A stretch of DNA of 55,165 nt from Actinobacteria bacterium UBA4426 (GTDB taxonomy: Bacteria > Actinomycetota > Actinomycetes > S36-B12). The position numbers and the translations under genes are program-made. Positions within the stretch are counted from its first letter, which is position 1. Each line of letters starts with the position of its first letter. Below are positions 36,132 through 44,185 of the stretch, in pieces. The stretch covers positions 114,595-169,759 of the forward strand of contig DGQA01000016.1 of the NCBI GenBank assembly GCA_002390705.1, read 5' to 3'. The notes below the pieces were generated by a model. It did no database searches. It saw nothing but the letters and a program-made list of their open reading frames with translations, and was not told the origin of the DNA.

Positions 36132-36316
36132 GGCCCCTCCTTCACTTCGTAACAGCGGATCGGCTATTCTTCCACCGGTTTAACATGAGCACTCTAAAGG
36201 AACCCGCAAGAGCTAGTGACTCAGTGCACGACTCGCGCGTAATCCTCCCGCATGAGACCCCGATAACCAACCGGATCCGCCTGGATCCATTGTTTCAATC
36301 TGACGAAGGAGTCATT

Positions 36317-36508
36317 GTGGCTGCAAACTGCGATATCTGCGGAAAGGGCCCTAGCTTCGGCCATAACGTTTCTCACTCACAGCGCAAGACCAATCGACGC
36401 TGGAATCCGAATATCCAGCGCGTTCGCGCTTTGGTTGGCAAAACCCCCAAGCGACTCAATGTGTGTACTTCCTGCATCAAAGCGGGCAAAGTGGTGCGCG
36501 CGTCCTAA
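36317..36508 (+). CDS. rpmB: 50S ribosomal protein L28
   Basis: 63 residues from GTG 36317. L28 sequence AANCDICGKGPSFGHNVSHSQRKTNRRWNPN with zinc-type cysteine pairs CDIC and CTSC. AAGGAG five bases upstream fixes this start. The frame is open 44 codons further up to ATG 36185, but that sequence is not part of L28. A possible -10 (TATTCT, 36165-36170) would give a leader of about 140 bases, holding a GGATCC-GCCT-GGATCC inverted repeat near 36282-36297. Divergent from the DAK2 gene, convergent with thiL (three bases apart). Confidence 0.94.
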   Translation: MAANCDICGKGPSFGHNVSHSQRKTNRRWNPNIQRVRALVGKTPKRLNVCTSCIKAGKVVRAS

Positions 36509-36511
36509 ATA

Positions 36512-37504
36512 CTAGGAAGAAAAGTGTCTAAAGCCCGGCACTTGCTCATACGCATCTGCATAGGCAACACCATTAATAAGGACAGTTCCCACGGGTGCTG
36601 ACCCTACTTTCCCCAGCGCAGTAAAGCCCTTAGGCATGGTCTTCTTAGGCGGGAACGTTGCCACAATCGCGTGATCATCGCCTCCTGCGAGAATCCACTC
36701 CATGGGGTCGACCCCAAATGCGGCCGCAGTCGAGACAAGTTCATCGGGCACAGCAATTTTTTGGGTGTTAACTTCAATACAAACCCCGGAGTCTCGGGCA
36801 ATGTGTTGCAGATCAGCCACCAAACCATCAGAAATATCAATCATCGAAGTGGCCCCACTTTTCGCTGCACGAGCACCGGCGGAATAGTCAATATTGGGCA
36901 CCCTAAACGCATCCACTAACACCCGAGGAGACCGCAATCCCCGTTGCAAAACTCGAAGCCCTGCGGCGGCCATACCCGATCTTCCACAAATTCCGACGGT
37001 GTCTCCCGCACTAGCACCACTTCGAGTCAGCGCTGCTCCCACAGCGACGTGACCAATTGCCGTCACCGAGATCACAATATTTTCGCAATCGCTGACATCA
37101 CCACCCAAGACCACTGCACCGGCGCCATCCGTTTCCTCCATAAAGCCAGCGAGAAACTCGCCGGCCCAATGGGTGGTTGTGCTCCCCGGCAACCCGATCG
37201 CGAGCAAAACGCCCGCCGGTTTAGCCCCCATGGCACACACGTCTGCCATCGAAGCTGCAGCGCAACGACGACCAATCTCAATTCCCGTGGACCAGTCCGT
37301 ACGAAAATGCTTGCCTTCTGCATACATATCTACGCTGAGAACGAGCGATGAGCCTTCGGCGCCAATGACGGCCGCATCGTCACCCGCAGGAACCTCAACA
37401 CCGATTCCGGAAATCTTCGCCGCATTGATGTGGGAGAGGATCTTTGTGACGAGTCCCGATTCTCCTAGGTCAGCAAGGGTGTTACGGGCGGCTTCTGGAC
37501 TCAC
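36512..37504 (-). CDS. thiL: Thiamine-monophosphate kinase
   Basis: 330 residues, GTG start with AGGAAGG nine bases upstream. Last step of thiamine diphosphate synthesis: ATP-dependent phosphorylation of ThMP. AIRS/PurM fold; metal and nucleotide motifs PAGDDAAVIGAEG, LSVDMYAEGKHF, CAAASMADVCAMGAKP, and VVLGGDVSD, with a C-terminal IDISDGLVADL block. It shares a short divergent promoter region with the Lrp-type gene on the other strand. Confidence 0.93.
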   Translation of the reverse strand: MSPEAARNTLADLGESGLVTKILSHINAAKISGIGVEVPAGDDAAVIGAEGSSLVLSVDMYAEGKHFRTDWSTGIEIGRRCAAASMADVCAMGAKPAGVLLAIGLPGSTTTHWAGEFLAGFMEETDGAGAVVLGGDVSDCENIVISVTAIGHVAVGAALTRSGASAGDTVGICGRSGMAAAGLRVLQRGLRSPRVLVDAFRVPNIDYSAGARAAKSGATSMIDISDGLVADLQHIARDSGVCIEVNTQKIAVPDELVSTAAAFGVDPMEWILAGGDDHAIVATFPPKKTMPKGFTALGKVGSAPVGTVLINGVAYADAYEQVPGFRHFSS

Positions 37505-37550
37505 AACTTTGAGCCTTCCTGTTGAACAACTGTCAAAAGCACCCTCCTCA

Positions 37551-37560
37551 AATATAGAGT
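37551..37560. promoter_or_regulatory. Overlapping divergent -10 boxes for thiL and the Lrp-type gene
   Basis: On the plus strand TAGAGT (37555-37560) ends six bases before the ATG at 37567, the leaderless arrangement. On the minus strand TATATT (37556-37551) overlaps it and could serve thiL with a roughly 40-base leader. RNA polymerase could not occupy both at once. Confidence 0.5.
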
Positions 37561-37566
37561 GGGGTC

Positions 37567-37806
37567 ATGTCGGTACAAGCATATGTATTAATTCAAACCG
37601 AAGTCGGTAAGGCGGCCACCGTCGTCGAGTCGATTCGCGCTATTTCTGGGGTCGCCGTCGCCGAGGACGTCACTGGACCATACGACGTAATTGTTAAAGC
37701 CGAGGCCCGAACCATGGACGAACTCGGAAGGCTTGTCGTCGCCAAGATTCAAGCGGTTTCGGGTATCACCCGAACATTGACCTGTCCCATTGTGAATCTT
37801 GTTTAG
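37567..37806 (+). CDS. Stand-alone Lrp/AsnC ligand-binding (RAM) domain protein
   Basis: 79 residues. Corresponds to the C-terminal effector domain of Lrp/AsnC regulators: AYVLIQTEVGKAATVVESIR, GVAVAEDVTGPYDVIVKAEA and GITRTLTCPIV. It has no DNA-binding helix-turn-helix, so it may bind an amino acid or partner protein rather than act as a repressor alone. Such single-domain proteins next to thiL and a DUF3515 gene are common in actinobacteria. Leaderless start at ATG 37567. Confidence 0.88.
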   Translation: MSVQAYVLIQTEVGKAATVVESIRAISGVAVAEDVTGPYDVIVKAEARTMDELGRLVVAKIQAVSGITRTLTCPIVNLV

Positions 37807-38236
37807 CGCAATAGCGGCGATTGCTTGTGGCCTTATCCTGTTAGCAAGCGTGACTGCTTGTAGCTCACCTTTGCACGTGGAACCGGGCGAAGGATCAGGG
37901 GGCAAATTTTGTACCGAACTTGGCGCAATCCTGCCTGTCAGCGTGGAGGGTGCGTTGTTACGCAGCACCAATCCAGACTCCCCCGGAACGAAAGCTTGGG
38001 GTGATCCAGCAATCGTGGCGCGTTGTGGGGTTGCCGTACCCACAACTTATTCCGCTACCAGCCAGCTTCTCGAGGTTGACGGGGTCACCTGGTACCCCGA
38101 AGAACTGCAGGCCGGCGTGCGATTCACTTCACTTCAGACTCCTGAATTAGTCGAAGTGTCAATTCCGAACGCTTATGAAACAACGGCTGACATCCTCACC
38201 GAGTTAAGCTTAGATATTAGCTCTCTCACACCTTAA
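37799..38236 (+). CDS. DUF3515 family lipoprotein
   Basis: 145 residues, TTG start overlapping the end of the Lrp-type gene by eight bases. Hydrophobic signal with lipobox ASVTAC, so C21 is the likely lipidated residue, placing the protein on the outer face of the membrane. The rest matches the actinobacterial DUF3515 pattern: FCTELGAILP, WGDPAIVARCGVAVP, GVTWYPEE and a final YETTADILTELS. Function unknown. Converges on ddl with three bases between. Confidence 0.8.
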   Translation: MFSAIAAIACGLILLASVTACSSPLHVEPGEGSGGKFCTELGAILPVSVEGALLRSTNPDSPGTKAWGDPAIVARCGVAVPTTYSATSQLLEVDGVTWYPEELQAGVRFTSLQTPELVEVSIPNAYETTADILTELSLDISSLTP

Positions 38237-38239
38237 GTT

Positions 38240-39313
38240 TCACAGAGTCGCACGCACCAGTCGATCAACGATCTGAGGGAAACTCACTCCAGCTTGCTCC
38301 CACATTCGAGCAAACATCGATATTGGAGTGAAACCAGGGATCGTATTAATCTCATTGAAAACAATTCGATCACCATCGAGGAAAAAGTCAACCCGTGCAT
38401 AGCCCGCACATCCCAACAACATAAAAACCTGAACCGCAAGACGCTGAATTTCACGCACCACCTCGGGATCGAGGTCGGCCGGAACTATCAATTCCGCGCC
38501 ATCGCTAATATATTTTGCTTCAAAGTCATAGAAAGAAAATTGATCTTTCACTTTTATCTCACCAACTGGGCTTGCTTCAACACCGGATTCACCCACGAGC
38601 ACACCAACTTCCAATTCCCGTGGGTTAACTAAGCCTTGTTCGACAATCACGTCAGGACACGAATGAAAAGCGTGCTGGCATGCCTGCTCGTAATCTTGTA
38701 GTTGATTCACCATAGAAATGCCAATGGATGAACCACCGGAGACCGGCTTGACAAACCAGGGGAAAGGAAATGCATCTGTCGGTGGCCCTACTGTCATTGC
38801 CGCTGAGCTCTGGGAGAACCAGTTGCCAGCATCAACGCCAGCTGCGCGGACTAGTTCTTTGGTTGTTAACTTGTTCATGCAGATTGCTGATGCCCGCACA
38901 CCCGAACCAACCACCGGGATTCCCATGCTGTGACATACACCTTGAATTGCCCCATCTTCCCCACCAACGCCATGTAACACCGGAAAGACTACCGAAATGG
39001 GGCTGAACTCACCGTCGATCTCAATCCCGGGCACACTCGCATTCATGACAAGGCGCACAACTTGATCACGCTTGGCTACCTCAGGGTAATGATCGGCAGT
39101 GATTTGATAGGACTCAACTTCACAAGGGGAGACCTCGACCCAGGTGCCATCTGAAGTAATCCCAATGCACAAAATTTTGTAGCCCAATTCGAGAAGGGCA
39201 GAAAGTACCGACCTCGCGCTCAGACATGAAATGGAGTGCTCCGGACTCCTCCCGCCAAAGACAAGAGCAATCACCCCGGGAGCCGGACTCACAGAATCAG
39301 ACATAAACTGCAT
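38240..39313 (-). CDS. ddl: D-alanine--D-alanine ligase
   Basis: 357 residues from ATG 39313. Makes the D-Ala-D-Ala dipeptide for peptidoglycan. N-terminal LVFGGRSPEHSISCLSARSV, central ATP-grasp domain (FVKPVSGGSSIGISMV), and metal-binding C-terminal RIVFNEINTIPGFT. ATG 39313 is preferred since TACGGT lies six bases upstream; ATG 39304 three codons in has GAGGG ten bases before it and remains possible. The open frame continues far upstream into the divergent PLP-enzyme gene but is not Ddl-like there. Confidence 0.93.
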   Translation of the reverse strand: MQFMSDSVSPAPGVIALVFGGRSPEHSISCLSARSVLSALLELGYKILCIGITSDGTWVEVSPCEVESYQITADHYPEVAKRDQVVRLVMNASVPGIEIDGEFSPISVVFPVLHGVGGEDGAIQGVCHSMGIPVVGSGVRASAICMNKLTTKELVRAAGVDAGNWFSQSSAAMTVGPPTDAFPFPWFVKPVSGGSSIGISMVNQLQDYEQACQHAFHSCPDVIVEQGLVNPRELEVGVLVGESGVEASPVGEIKVKDQFSFYDFEAKYISDGAELIVPADLDPEVVREIQRLAVQVFMLLGCAGYARVDFFLDGDRIVFNEINTIPGFTPISMFARMWEQAGVSFPQIVDRLVRATL

Positions 39314-39319
39314 GCCCTC

Positions 39320-39325
39320 ACCGTA
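39320..39325 (-). promoter_or_regulatory. -10 box of ddl, leaderless type
   Basis: Minus-strand TACGGT (TANNNT) ends six bases before ATG 39313. It lies 50 bases from the oppositely oriented -10 box of the PLP-enzyme gene. Confidence 0.55.
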
Positions 39326-39375
39326 CCGGAATGCATTTGCCCCATCTGGGAGCCCAATCTGCAAGGTGTCCCCAA

Positions 39376-39381
39376 TAGAAT
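39376..39381 (+). promoter_or_regulatory. -10 box of the Cys/Met-metabolism PLP gene, leaderless type
   Basis: TAGAAT (TANNNT) ends six bases before the GTG at 39388. This spacing decides between GTG 39382 and GTG 39388 as start. No Shine-Dalgarno and no clear -35. Confidence 0.6.
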
Positions 39382-39387
39382 GTGATC

Positions 39388-40443
39388 GTGGATGCCAAGG
39401 ACCTGGACCCCAGTACTCGGGTGGTGAGCTCGGGAAGACCCGCGGCGCAGCCCGACAATCCTGTGAATGCACCGATCGTACCCGCCTCAACTTTTCATGC
39501 GGGTGGTGAATTGGAATATGGCCGGGAAAATAACCCGACTGCCGCGGCGCTTGAAGTGGCATTGGGCGAATTGGACGGTGGCGAAGCAATTGTTTTTTCG
39601 TCGGGCATGGCGGCCGCGAATGCACTGATGGACCTATGGCCGGTGGGAACTTGTGTAATTGCGCCTATTACGGCCTACACGGGTGTAGCGGTCCGACTCC
39701 GTGAGCTACACGAACGCGGTCAGATCGAACTCACCACCTGCAATGTGACGCACACCGAATTGATCCTGAGTCTGCTCCCCCAGTCCCAGGTCCTCTGGAT
39801 TGAATCACCCACCAATCCACTTCTTGAGGTCGCCGAGCTTGAGGTGCTCATGGGTCGCGCTCGTACCCACGGAGTAACCACAATTGTGGACAACACATTT
39901 GCCAGCCCAGTGCGTCAACAGCCACTGGCTATGGGCGCAGATTTTGTTTTGCATAGTGTTACAAAGATTCTCAGTGGTCACTCAGACTTGCTTATGGGAG
40001 CTGTTATTACACGGAAACATGCTGACTGGGAAAAACTCCAATTTCGGCGAGTATTGCTCGGTGCAATGCCAAGTGCCTTTGACTGCTACCTGGCCCTTCG
40101 AGGATTGCGGACGCTATTTGTTCGCTACGAAAGATCCGAGGCTAACGCGATGGCAATAGCCCCCAAGCTCACAGCACATCCAGGCGTAGTGAGGGTCCGG
40201 TACCCGGGTTGGGGCACTATCGCGGCCATCGAAATTAATGGGGATGCTGATCGAGTGTGTGAGGCAACTCGCCTGTGGACCTATGCAACGAGTCTGGGTG
40301 GAGTTGAGTCGCTCCTTGAACGACGGCGTAGGTGGCCACTCGAGAGTGACACGGTTCCAGAGAATCTAATTCGACTTTCATTTGGAATTGAGAATCCCGA
40401 TGACCTTTGGGCAGACTTAGATCAAGCGCTTTTGCACAGGTAG
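39388..40443 (+). CDS. Cystathionine gamma-synthase/lyase family PLP enzyme
   Basis: 351 residues, somewhat short for the family (about 380-400). Fold-type I PLP enzyme of Cys/Met metabolism. Schiff-base lysine is K193 in HSVTKILSGHSD; D168 (VDNTFASP) should bind the pyridine nitrogen; YGRENNPT is the arginine-containing YSRxxNPT motif and SSGMAAANALM the phosphate-binding turn. The C-terminal domain is compressed between RYPGWG and SLGGVESL, where about 15-20 residues are missing relative to typical members. Could be a cystathionine gamma-lyase or synthase or a methionine gamma-lyase-like enzyme; the sequence alone does not decide. Leaderless GTG start. Confidence 0.82.
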   Translation: MDAKDLDPSTRVVSSGRPAAQPDNPVNAPIVPASTFHAGGELEYGRENNPTAAALEVALGELDGGEAIVFSSGMAAANALMDLWPVGTCVIAPITAYTGVAVRLRELHERGQIELTTCNVTHTELILSLLPQSQVLWIESPTNPLLEVAELEVLMGRARTHGVTTIVDNTFASPVRQQPLAMGADFVLHSVTKILSGHSDLLMGAVITRKHADWEKLQFRRVLLGAMPSAFDCYLALRGLRTLFVRYERSEANAMAIAPKLTAHPGVVRVRYPGWGTIAAIEINGDADRVCEATRLWTYATSLGGVESLLERRRRWPLESDTVPENLIRLSFGIENPDDLWADLDQALLHR

Positions 40444-40477
40444 CAACTGAAGATCGCGAAGGCTAAAACTTCAGGTA

Positions 40478-41476
40478 CTACAACTCTGACTTCGTGTCTC
40501 GCGCCATAAAAGAACTCAACAGGTCCCGCGGCGGCTTGTCAAAATGCAAGACCTCAACAACCTCCGCGGTTATCGGCATTTCAACACCGAGTTTCTGTGC
40601 CAACTCCAAGATCGGCTGGCAGCTCTTGAATGCCTCGCAGGTTTGGTTAGTTACTGCAATTGTTTCTTCAACGGAGAGACCTCTGCCGAGGTTCTCGCCA
40701 AATGTGCGATTTCGGGAAAGCGGTGATTGGCACGTGGCAACCAAGTCGCCCACCCCGGCCAGCCCCAGAAATGTCAAGGGGTCGGCTCCGAGCGCCACCC
40801 CTAATCTGCCAATTTCTGCCAGTCCGCGAGTAATCAAGGAAGATTGGGAATTTTCACCCAGACCCATGCCTACCGCGATTCCGTTTGCCACAGCAATCAC
40901 ATTTTTGACCGCGCCACCAATCTCCGTCCCGATGACATCAGTTGTCCAATAGGGGCGGAAGTAATCGGTTGTACAGGCTTGCTGAATGGCAACCGCGCTG
41001 GCTTGTGTTGAGGCCGCAACGGTTGTTGCAGTAGGTTGACGCGCAATTATTTCCTTCGCCAAATTCGGACCGGAAACAACCGCAATTCGTTGGGGATCAG
41101 CCCCAGTTACTTCGGCTATCACCTCACTCATGCGCATTGACGTCCCCAGTTCAATGCCCTTGATCAGGCTCACGTACACCGCTTCGTCACCTATCCATGG
41201 CGCCCAATCCATAAGGTTGGCTCGCAGTGATTGCGCTGGTACGGCCAGCACCACAATCTCAGCGCTCTGCAAGGCCTCTTGTGGATCGGTAGTCGCAATA
41301 ATCGTTTCTGGTATATCGACGTCCGGGTGATAGCGACTATTTCTGTGAAACTGGTTAATATCGGCGGCCATCTCTTCACCCCGCGTCCACAGAGTCACTT
41401 GGGAACCCGCTTCAGCCAATACGACGGCGAACGCCGTACCCCAAGAGCCGCCACCCATCATGGCCACGCGCGTCAC
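40478..41476 (-). CDS. gpsA: Glycerol-3-phosphate dehydrogenase [NAD(P)+]
   Basis: 332 residues. Reduces dihydroxyacetone phosphate to sn-glycerol-3-phosphate for phospholipid synthesis. N-terminal Rossmann motif MGGGSWGTAFAVVLA, then SLIKGIE, and the catalytic GAVKNVIAVANGIAVGMGLG with the active-site lysine. GTG start overlapping the plsC stop by four bases (GTGA), so it is coupled to plsC; the two genes act in successive steps of membrane lipid synthesis. Confidence 0.94.
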   Translation of the reverse strand: MTRVAMMGGGSWGTAFAVVLAEAGSQVTLWTRGEEMAADINQFHRNSRYHPDVDIPETIIATTDPQEALQSAEIVVLAVPAQSLRANLMDWAPWIGDEAVYVSLIKGIELGTSMRMSEVIAEVTGADPQRIAVVSGPNLAKEIIARQPTATTVAASTQASAVAIQQACTTDYFRPYWTTDVIGTEIGGAVKNVIAVANGIAVGMGLGENSQSSLITRGLAEIGRLGVALGADPLTFLGLAGVGDLVATCQSPLSRNRTFGENLGRGLSVEETIAVTNQTCEAFKSCQPILELAQKLGVEMPITAEVVEVLHFDKPPRDLLSSFMARDTKSEL

Positions 41477-42210
41477 TGTTCACTCCCTTGATCCACATCA
41501 TGACGATAGAGCACTGCCGGTGGGGCTTCTCCTCTGATCTCGCCTTCCATGCGTGCCAAGGTTGCCATCAATTGATCCGTGGCCTCGTGGAGTAACTCTG
41601 GAGTCCATTTTTGGCCTCGATACTGGGATAGGTTCATGGGCTCGCCCAACCACACATGCATTGTTTTTCGGGGCAGCAATCGCAGCTGCTTCTTGTAGGG
41701 GCCGATCACATCTTGGGATCCCCATTGAACCATGGGATATAACGGGCAACCAGACTCCAAGGCGATTCGGACCGCACCGGTTTTCCCCTGCATCGGCCAT
41801 AGATCGGGGTCTCGCGTGATGGTGCCTTCGGGATACACAACAACACATTCACCCGATTGCGCTGCCGCGGCCGCATCGCGGAACGCGAACACAGCCTCAC
41901 TGGATTCACGGTACACCCGAATTTGACCGGCACTGGAAATTATCCAGCCAAAAATCGGAACCCGAAAAACAGATTCTTTGCCCAGGAATCGAGGGGGGCG
42001 ATCATGTGCCCAGAGCGGATGGGCCACCGCCAAAGGATCAAACCATGAGGTGTGATTTGTTGCCACGACAATTCCACCGTCTTGGTCCGTGAGTTGATCA
42101 AATCCACGCCAGTCTTTTTTAGTGAACACCATGAGGAACGGCCAACCCACTAACACTGCAATCCGGAACCCAGTGCCAATCTTTGATTTACGTGTCGTAT
42201 GTCTGGGCAC
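41473..42210 (-). CDS. plsC: 1-acyl-sn-glycerol-3-phosphate acyltransferase
   Basis: 245 residues. Acylates lysophosphatidate to phosphatidate. Acyltransferase motif I NHTSWFDPLAV (HX4D), motif II GQIRVYR, motif III VVYPEGTITRD and motif IV region YPMVQWG. A basic, then hydrophobic N-terminus would anchor it to the membrane. GTG 42210 is taken rather than the adjacent GTG 42213 because TACGCT lies exactly six bases before it. gpsA overlaps its end; phosphatidate feeds CdsA at 4140-4970. Confidence 0.9.
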   Translation of the reverse strand: MPRHTTRKSKIGTGFRIAVLVGWPFLMVFTKKDWRGFDQLTDQDGGIVVATNHTSWFDPLAVAHPLWAHDRPPRFLGKESVFRVPIFGWIISSAGQIRVYRESSEAVFAFRDAAAAAQSGECVVVYPEGTITRDPDLWPMQGKTGAVRIALESGCPLYPMVQWGSQDVIGPYKKQLRLLPRKTMHVWLGEPMNLSQYRGQKWTPELLHEATDQLMATLARMEGEIRGEAPPAVLYRHDVDQGSEQ

Positions 42211-42216
42211 CACAGC

Positions 42217-42222
42217 AGCGTA
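42217..42222 (-). promoter_or_regulatory. -10 box of plsC, leaderless type
   Basis: Minus-strand TACGCT (TANNNT) ends six bases before GTG 42210. The oppositely oriented cofC -10 candidate lies only 13 bases away. Confidence 0.55.
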
Positions 42223-42235
42223 CCTCGCAACCCTG

Positions 42236-42241
42236 TTGAAT
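42236..42241 (+). promoter_or_regulatory. Candidate -10 box of cofC
   Basis: TTGAAT differs from TANNNT only at the second base and ends six bases before the cofC ATG at 42248. No Shine-Dalgarno is present. Confidence 0.35.
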
Positions 42242-42247
42242 GGGTCT

Positions 42248-43027
42248 ATGTTTACTCACTCCGAGCCAGGTAAAATCAGGTGGCACGGGCTCGTCCCCGC
42301 GAAGGCGATGCATGCCGCTAAGTCCCGCCTCGGTCGCGATGAATTGGTCGCTGCCTTTCTGATTGACACCGTGACCGCGCTTCTTGAATCCTCTCGAGTC
42401 GACTGTGTCAGCGTGATTACCGCTGACCGCAACCTGGAAGCTTTGGCCAAGAGTTTGGGGGCACAGGCTGTCCGAGAGCCCACGCCTTCTGGACTCTTGC
42501 ACGCCCTGCAATTGGGCATGCACACGGTCCCACCCAGCATGGGAACCATGATTGCACTCAGTGATCTCCCCTGCTTGACTCCAACTGATGTCAATGCTTT
42601 TCTCGAAAGCGCTGATCTCCACGACAGCTCTTTCATATCAGATTCAGAAGGCACCGGGAGCACAATGTGGGCCCGCCGCCCCGCAAGCACGGCACTTCCG
42701 CACTTCGGCGTTCGGTCACGTGCAACTCACCGGGAGAACGGGTCGATCGAGATTCCCGGCTCGCCTCGTGCGCATCGTGATGTTGACACACCAACAGCAT
42801 TATGGGACGCGATTCGAATCGGGGTTGGGCCTGCGACCATGAGGGCACTGGAAGAAACTACCCCCACCTTAGCGACAATTTCTGGGCTAGATCCGATTAA
42901 AGCGGTCGACGAAACCGGACATCAGCGCACCTATCCCGACTACACACTCATCGAAATCTTGGCACCCAAGATTGGCCAACGTGTCCAAATTGACCCAGGA
43001 ACCAAGCGCATCACGCTTGCACAATAA
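42248..43027 (+). CDS. cofC: 2-phospho-L-lactate/phosphoenolpyruvate guanylyltransferase (F420 synthesis)
   Basis: 259 residues from ATG 42248. Uses GTP to activate phosphoenolpyruvate or 2-phospholactate for coenzyme F420. Nucleotidyltransferase N-terminal motif LVPAKAMHAAKSRLGRDELV, then VISVITAD-type strand, EPTPSGLLHALQLG, and IALSDLPCLTPTDV with the metal-binding aspartate. The family usually ends near residue 205-215; here a further 58 or so residues (201-259) follow that I do not recognise. No other F420 gene (cofD/fbiA, fbiB, fbiC) is in the window. Divergent from plsC. Confidence 0.85.
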   Translation: MFTHSEPGKIRWHGLVPAKAMHAAKSRLGRDELVAAFLIDTVTALLESSRVDCVSVITADRNLEALAKSLGAQAVREPTPSGLLHALQLGMHTVPPSMGTMIALSDLPCLTPTDVNAFLESADLHDSSFISDSEGTGSTMWARRPASTALPHFGVRSRATHRENGSIEIPGSPRAHRDVDTPTALWDAIRIGVGPATMRALEETTPTLATISGLDPIKAVDETGHQRTYPDYTLIEILAPKIGQRVQIDPGTKRITLAQ

Positions 43028-43062
43028 ATAGATGGCCGCATCCAGAGGATGCGGCCATCTAT
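43028..43062. terminator. Bidirectional terminator between cofC and hup
   Basis: Perfect 16-bp inverted repeat, arms 43028-43043 and 43047-43062, three-base loop. It begins at the cofC stop and faces the 3' end of hup (43108). There is no long T-run on either side, as in many high-GC or actinobacterial terminators. Confidence 0.85.
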
Positions 43063-43107
43063 GTGGTCCACACGACTAACGACAGGCAGGAACCTTTTGA
43101 GGAACCG

Positions 43108-43431
43108 CTATTTTTTTGCGGCTGCCTTCTTAGGGGCTGCTGTTGAGATCTTCTTTGCACCCGAAACGACCGCCTTGAATTCTGCACCCGGGCGGAACTT
43201 AGGAAGCTTGGTTGCCTTAATTTTCACAGTTTCGCCAGTACGAGGATTGCGACCAAGACGGGCCTTGCGGTCCTGCGATTCGAAGATTCCAAATCCACTA
43301 ATGGCGACCTTGTCGCCACGAACCACGGCCATCTTGATTTCTTCAACGAATGCGTCAACGATCTCGGTGACTTCGCGCTTACTAACGTCGCCGCGGCCCG
43401 CTACTGCATCAATGAGTTCTGCTTTGTTCAC
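43108..43431 (-). CDS. hup: DNA-binding protein HU
   Basis: 107 residues, GTG start with a strong GGAGGGG Shine-Dalgarno seven bases upstream. Histone-like nucleoid protein. MNKAELIDAVAGRGDVSKREV start and HU signature GFGIFESQDRKARLGRNPRTGE are intact. After the core (about residue 90) there is only a short Ala/Lys tail (AAPKKAAAKK), unlike the long Lys/Ala tails of mycobacterial HupB. Preceded by a structured leader and followed by a strong hairpin. Confidence 0.95.
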   Translation of the reverse strand: MNKAELIDAVAGRGDVSKREVTEIVDAFVEEIKMAVVRGDKVAISGFGIFESQDRKARLGRNPRTGETVKIKATKLPKFRPGAEFKAVVSGAKKISTAAPKKAAAKK

Positions 43432-43471
43432 GATTAAACCCCTCCGAAGGGTGATTAGGTTGGCCTTGTGA

Positions 43472-43549
43472 CCAACACCTAAATGTATCTCAATAGTTGA
43501 AAAATATTGTTTTAGCCACGCCGAAAGGTGTTGGTGCGCAACGCCTTTC
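43472..43549 (-). promoter_or_regulatory. Structured region upstream of hup / downstream of leuD
   Basis: Hairpin A: arms 43539-43549 and 43523-43533, 11 bp with one G-U, about 47 bases after the leuD stop. The 3' arm sequence CCAACACCT (43534-43526) is also perfectly complementary over 9 bases to AGGTGTTGG at 43480-43472. The two pairings exclude each other. It may simply terminate leuCD or act as a hup leader switch; no T-run follows. Confidence 0.4.
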
Positions 43550-43595
43550 GTAATCGACTTACTCGGTCACTTGTGACATTGTGACAGAAAGTACA

Positions 43596-44183
43596 TTAGC
43601 CCAGACTGGGCAAAAAGCTCGGCCGATTCTTTTCAAACTCGCTGATCACATCAGAATGTTCAAGTGTGATTCCAATGTCGTCCAGTCCTTCTAGTAGACG
43701 CCAGCGAACATAGTCATCTACCTCAAAATCACACATGAATTCTCCCACATGGACTTTTCGTTCCTGCAGGTCAACCGTGATCGGGATTGACGGGTCAGCT
43801 TCCACGATTTCCCACAGCTCCTCTATTGCTGACTGAGGAATCACTGCGGTCAGTAGGCCACCTTTTCCTGAATTTCCCCGGAATATATCAGCGAAGCGCG
43901 AACACAGAACCACCCTAAAACCAAAATCTTGTAAGGCCCACACCGCATGCTCGCGCGAAGAACCCGTCCCAAAATCTGGTCCAGAGACCAAAATCGACAC
44001 GCCTTGATATTCCGGACGATTAAGTACAAAGTCCGGGTCCTTGCGCCAGCTAGCAAACAACGCGTCTTCAAATCCGTGGCGAGTAATTCGCTTGAGGTAC
44101 TCGGCGGGGATTATTTGATCTGTATCAACATTACTGCGATGCAGTGGCGCCGCTGTTCCCGTGTGAATGGTAAATGCATCCAT
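43596..44183 (-). CDS. leuD: 3-isopropylmalate dehydratase small subunit
   Basis: 195 residues. Swivelling small subunit of isopropylmalate isomerase; with LeuC it isomerises 2- to 3-isopropylmalate and, in bacteria with CimA, citramalate to 3-methylmalate. Motifs: HRSNVDTDQIIPAEYLKR and the substrate loop SGPDFGTGSSREHAVWAL. Starts two bases after the leuC stop. Confidence 0.95.
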   Translation of the reverse strand: MDAFTIHTGTAAPLHRSNVDTDQIIPAEYLKRITRHGFEDALFASWRKDPDFVLNRPEYQGVSILVSGPDFGTGSSREHAVWALQDFGFRVVLCSRFADIFRGNSGKGGLLTAVIPQSAIEELWEIVEADPSIPITVDLQERKVHVGEFMCDFEVDDYVRWRLLEGLDDIGITLEHSDVISEFEKNRPSFLPSLG

Positions 44184-44185
44184 GA

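Noticed and set aside
39314..39625. A 461-residue Ddl with a long N-terminal extension
   Set aside because: The extension is antisense to the divergent PLP-enzyme gene and contains no ligase motif.
40447..40474. CTGAAG...CTTCAG inverted repeat between the PLP enzyme and gpsA as a terminator
   Set aside because: Only six base pairs with a 16-base loop and no T-run; too weak to call.
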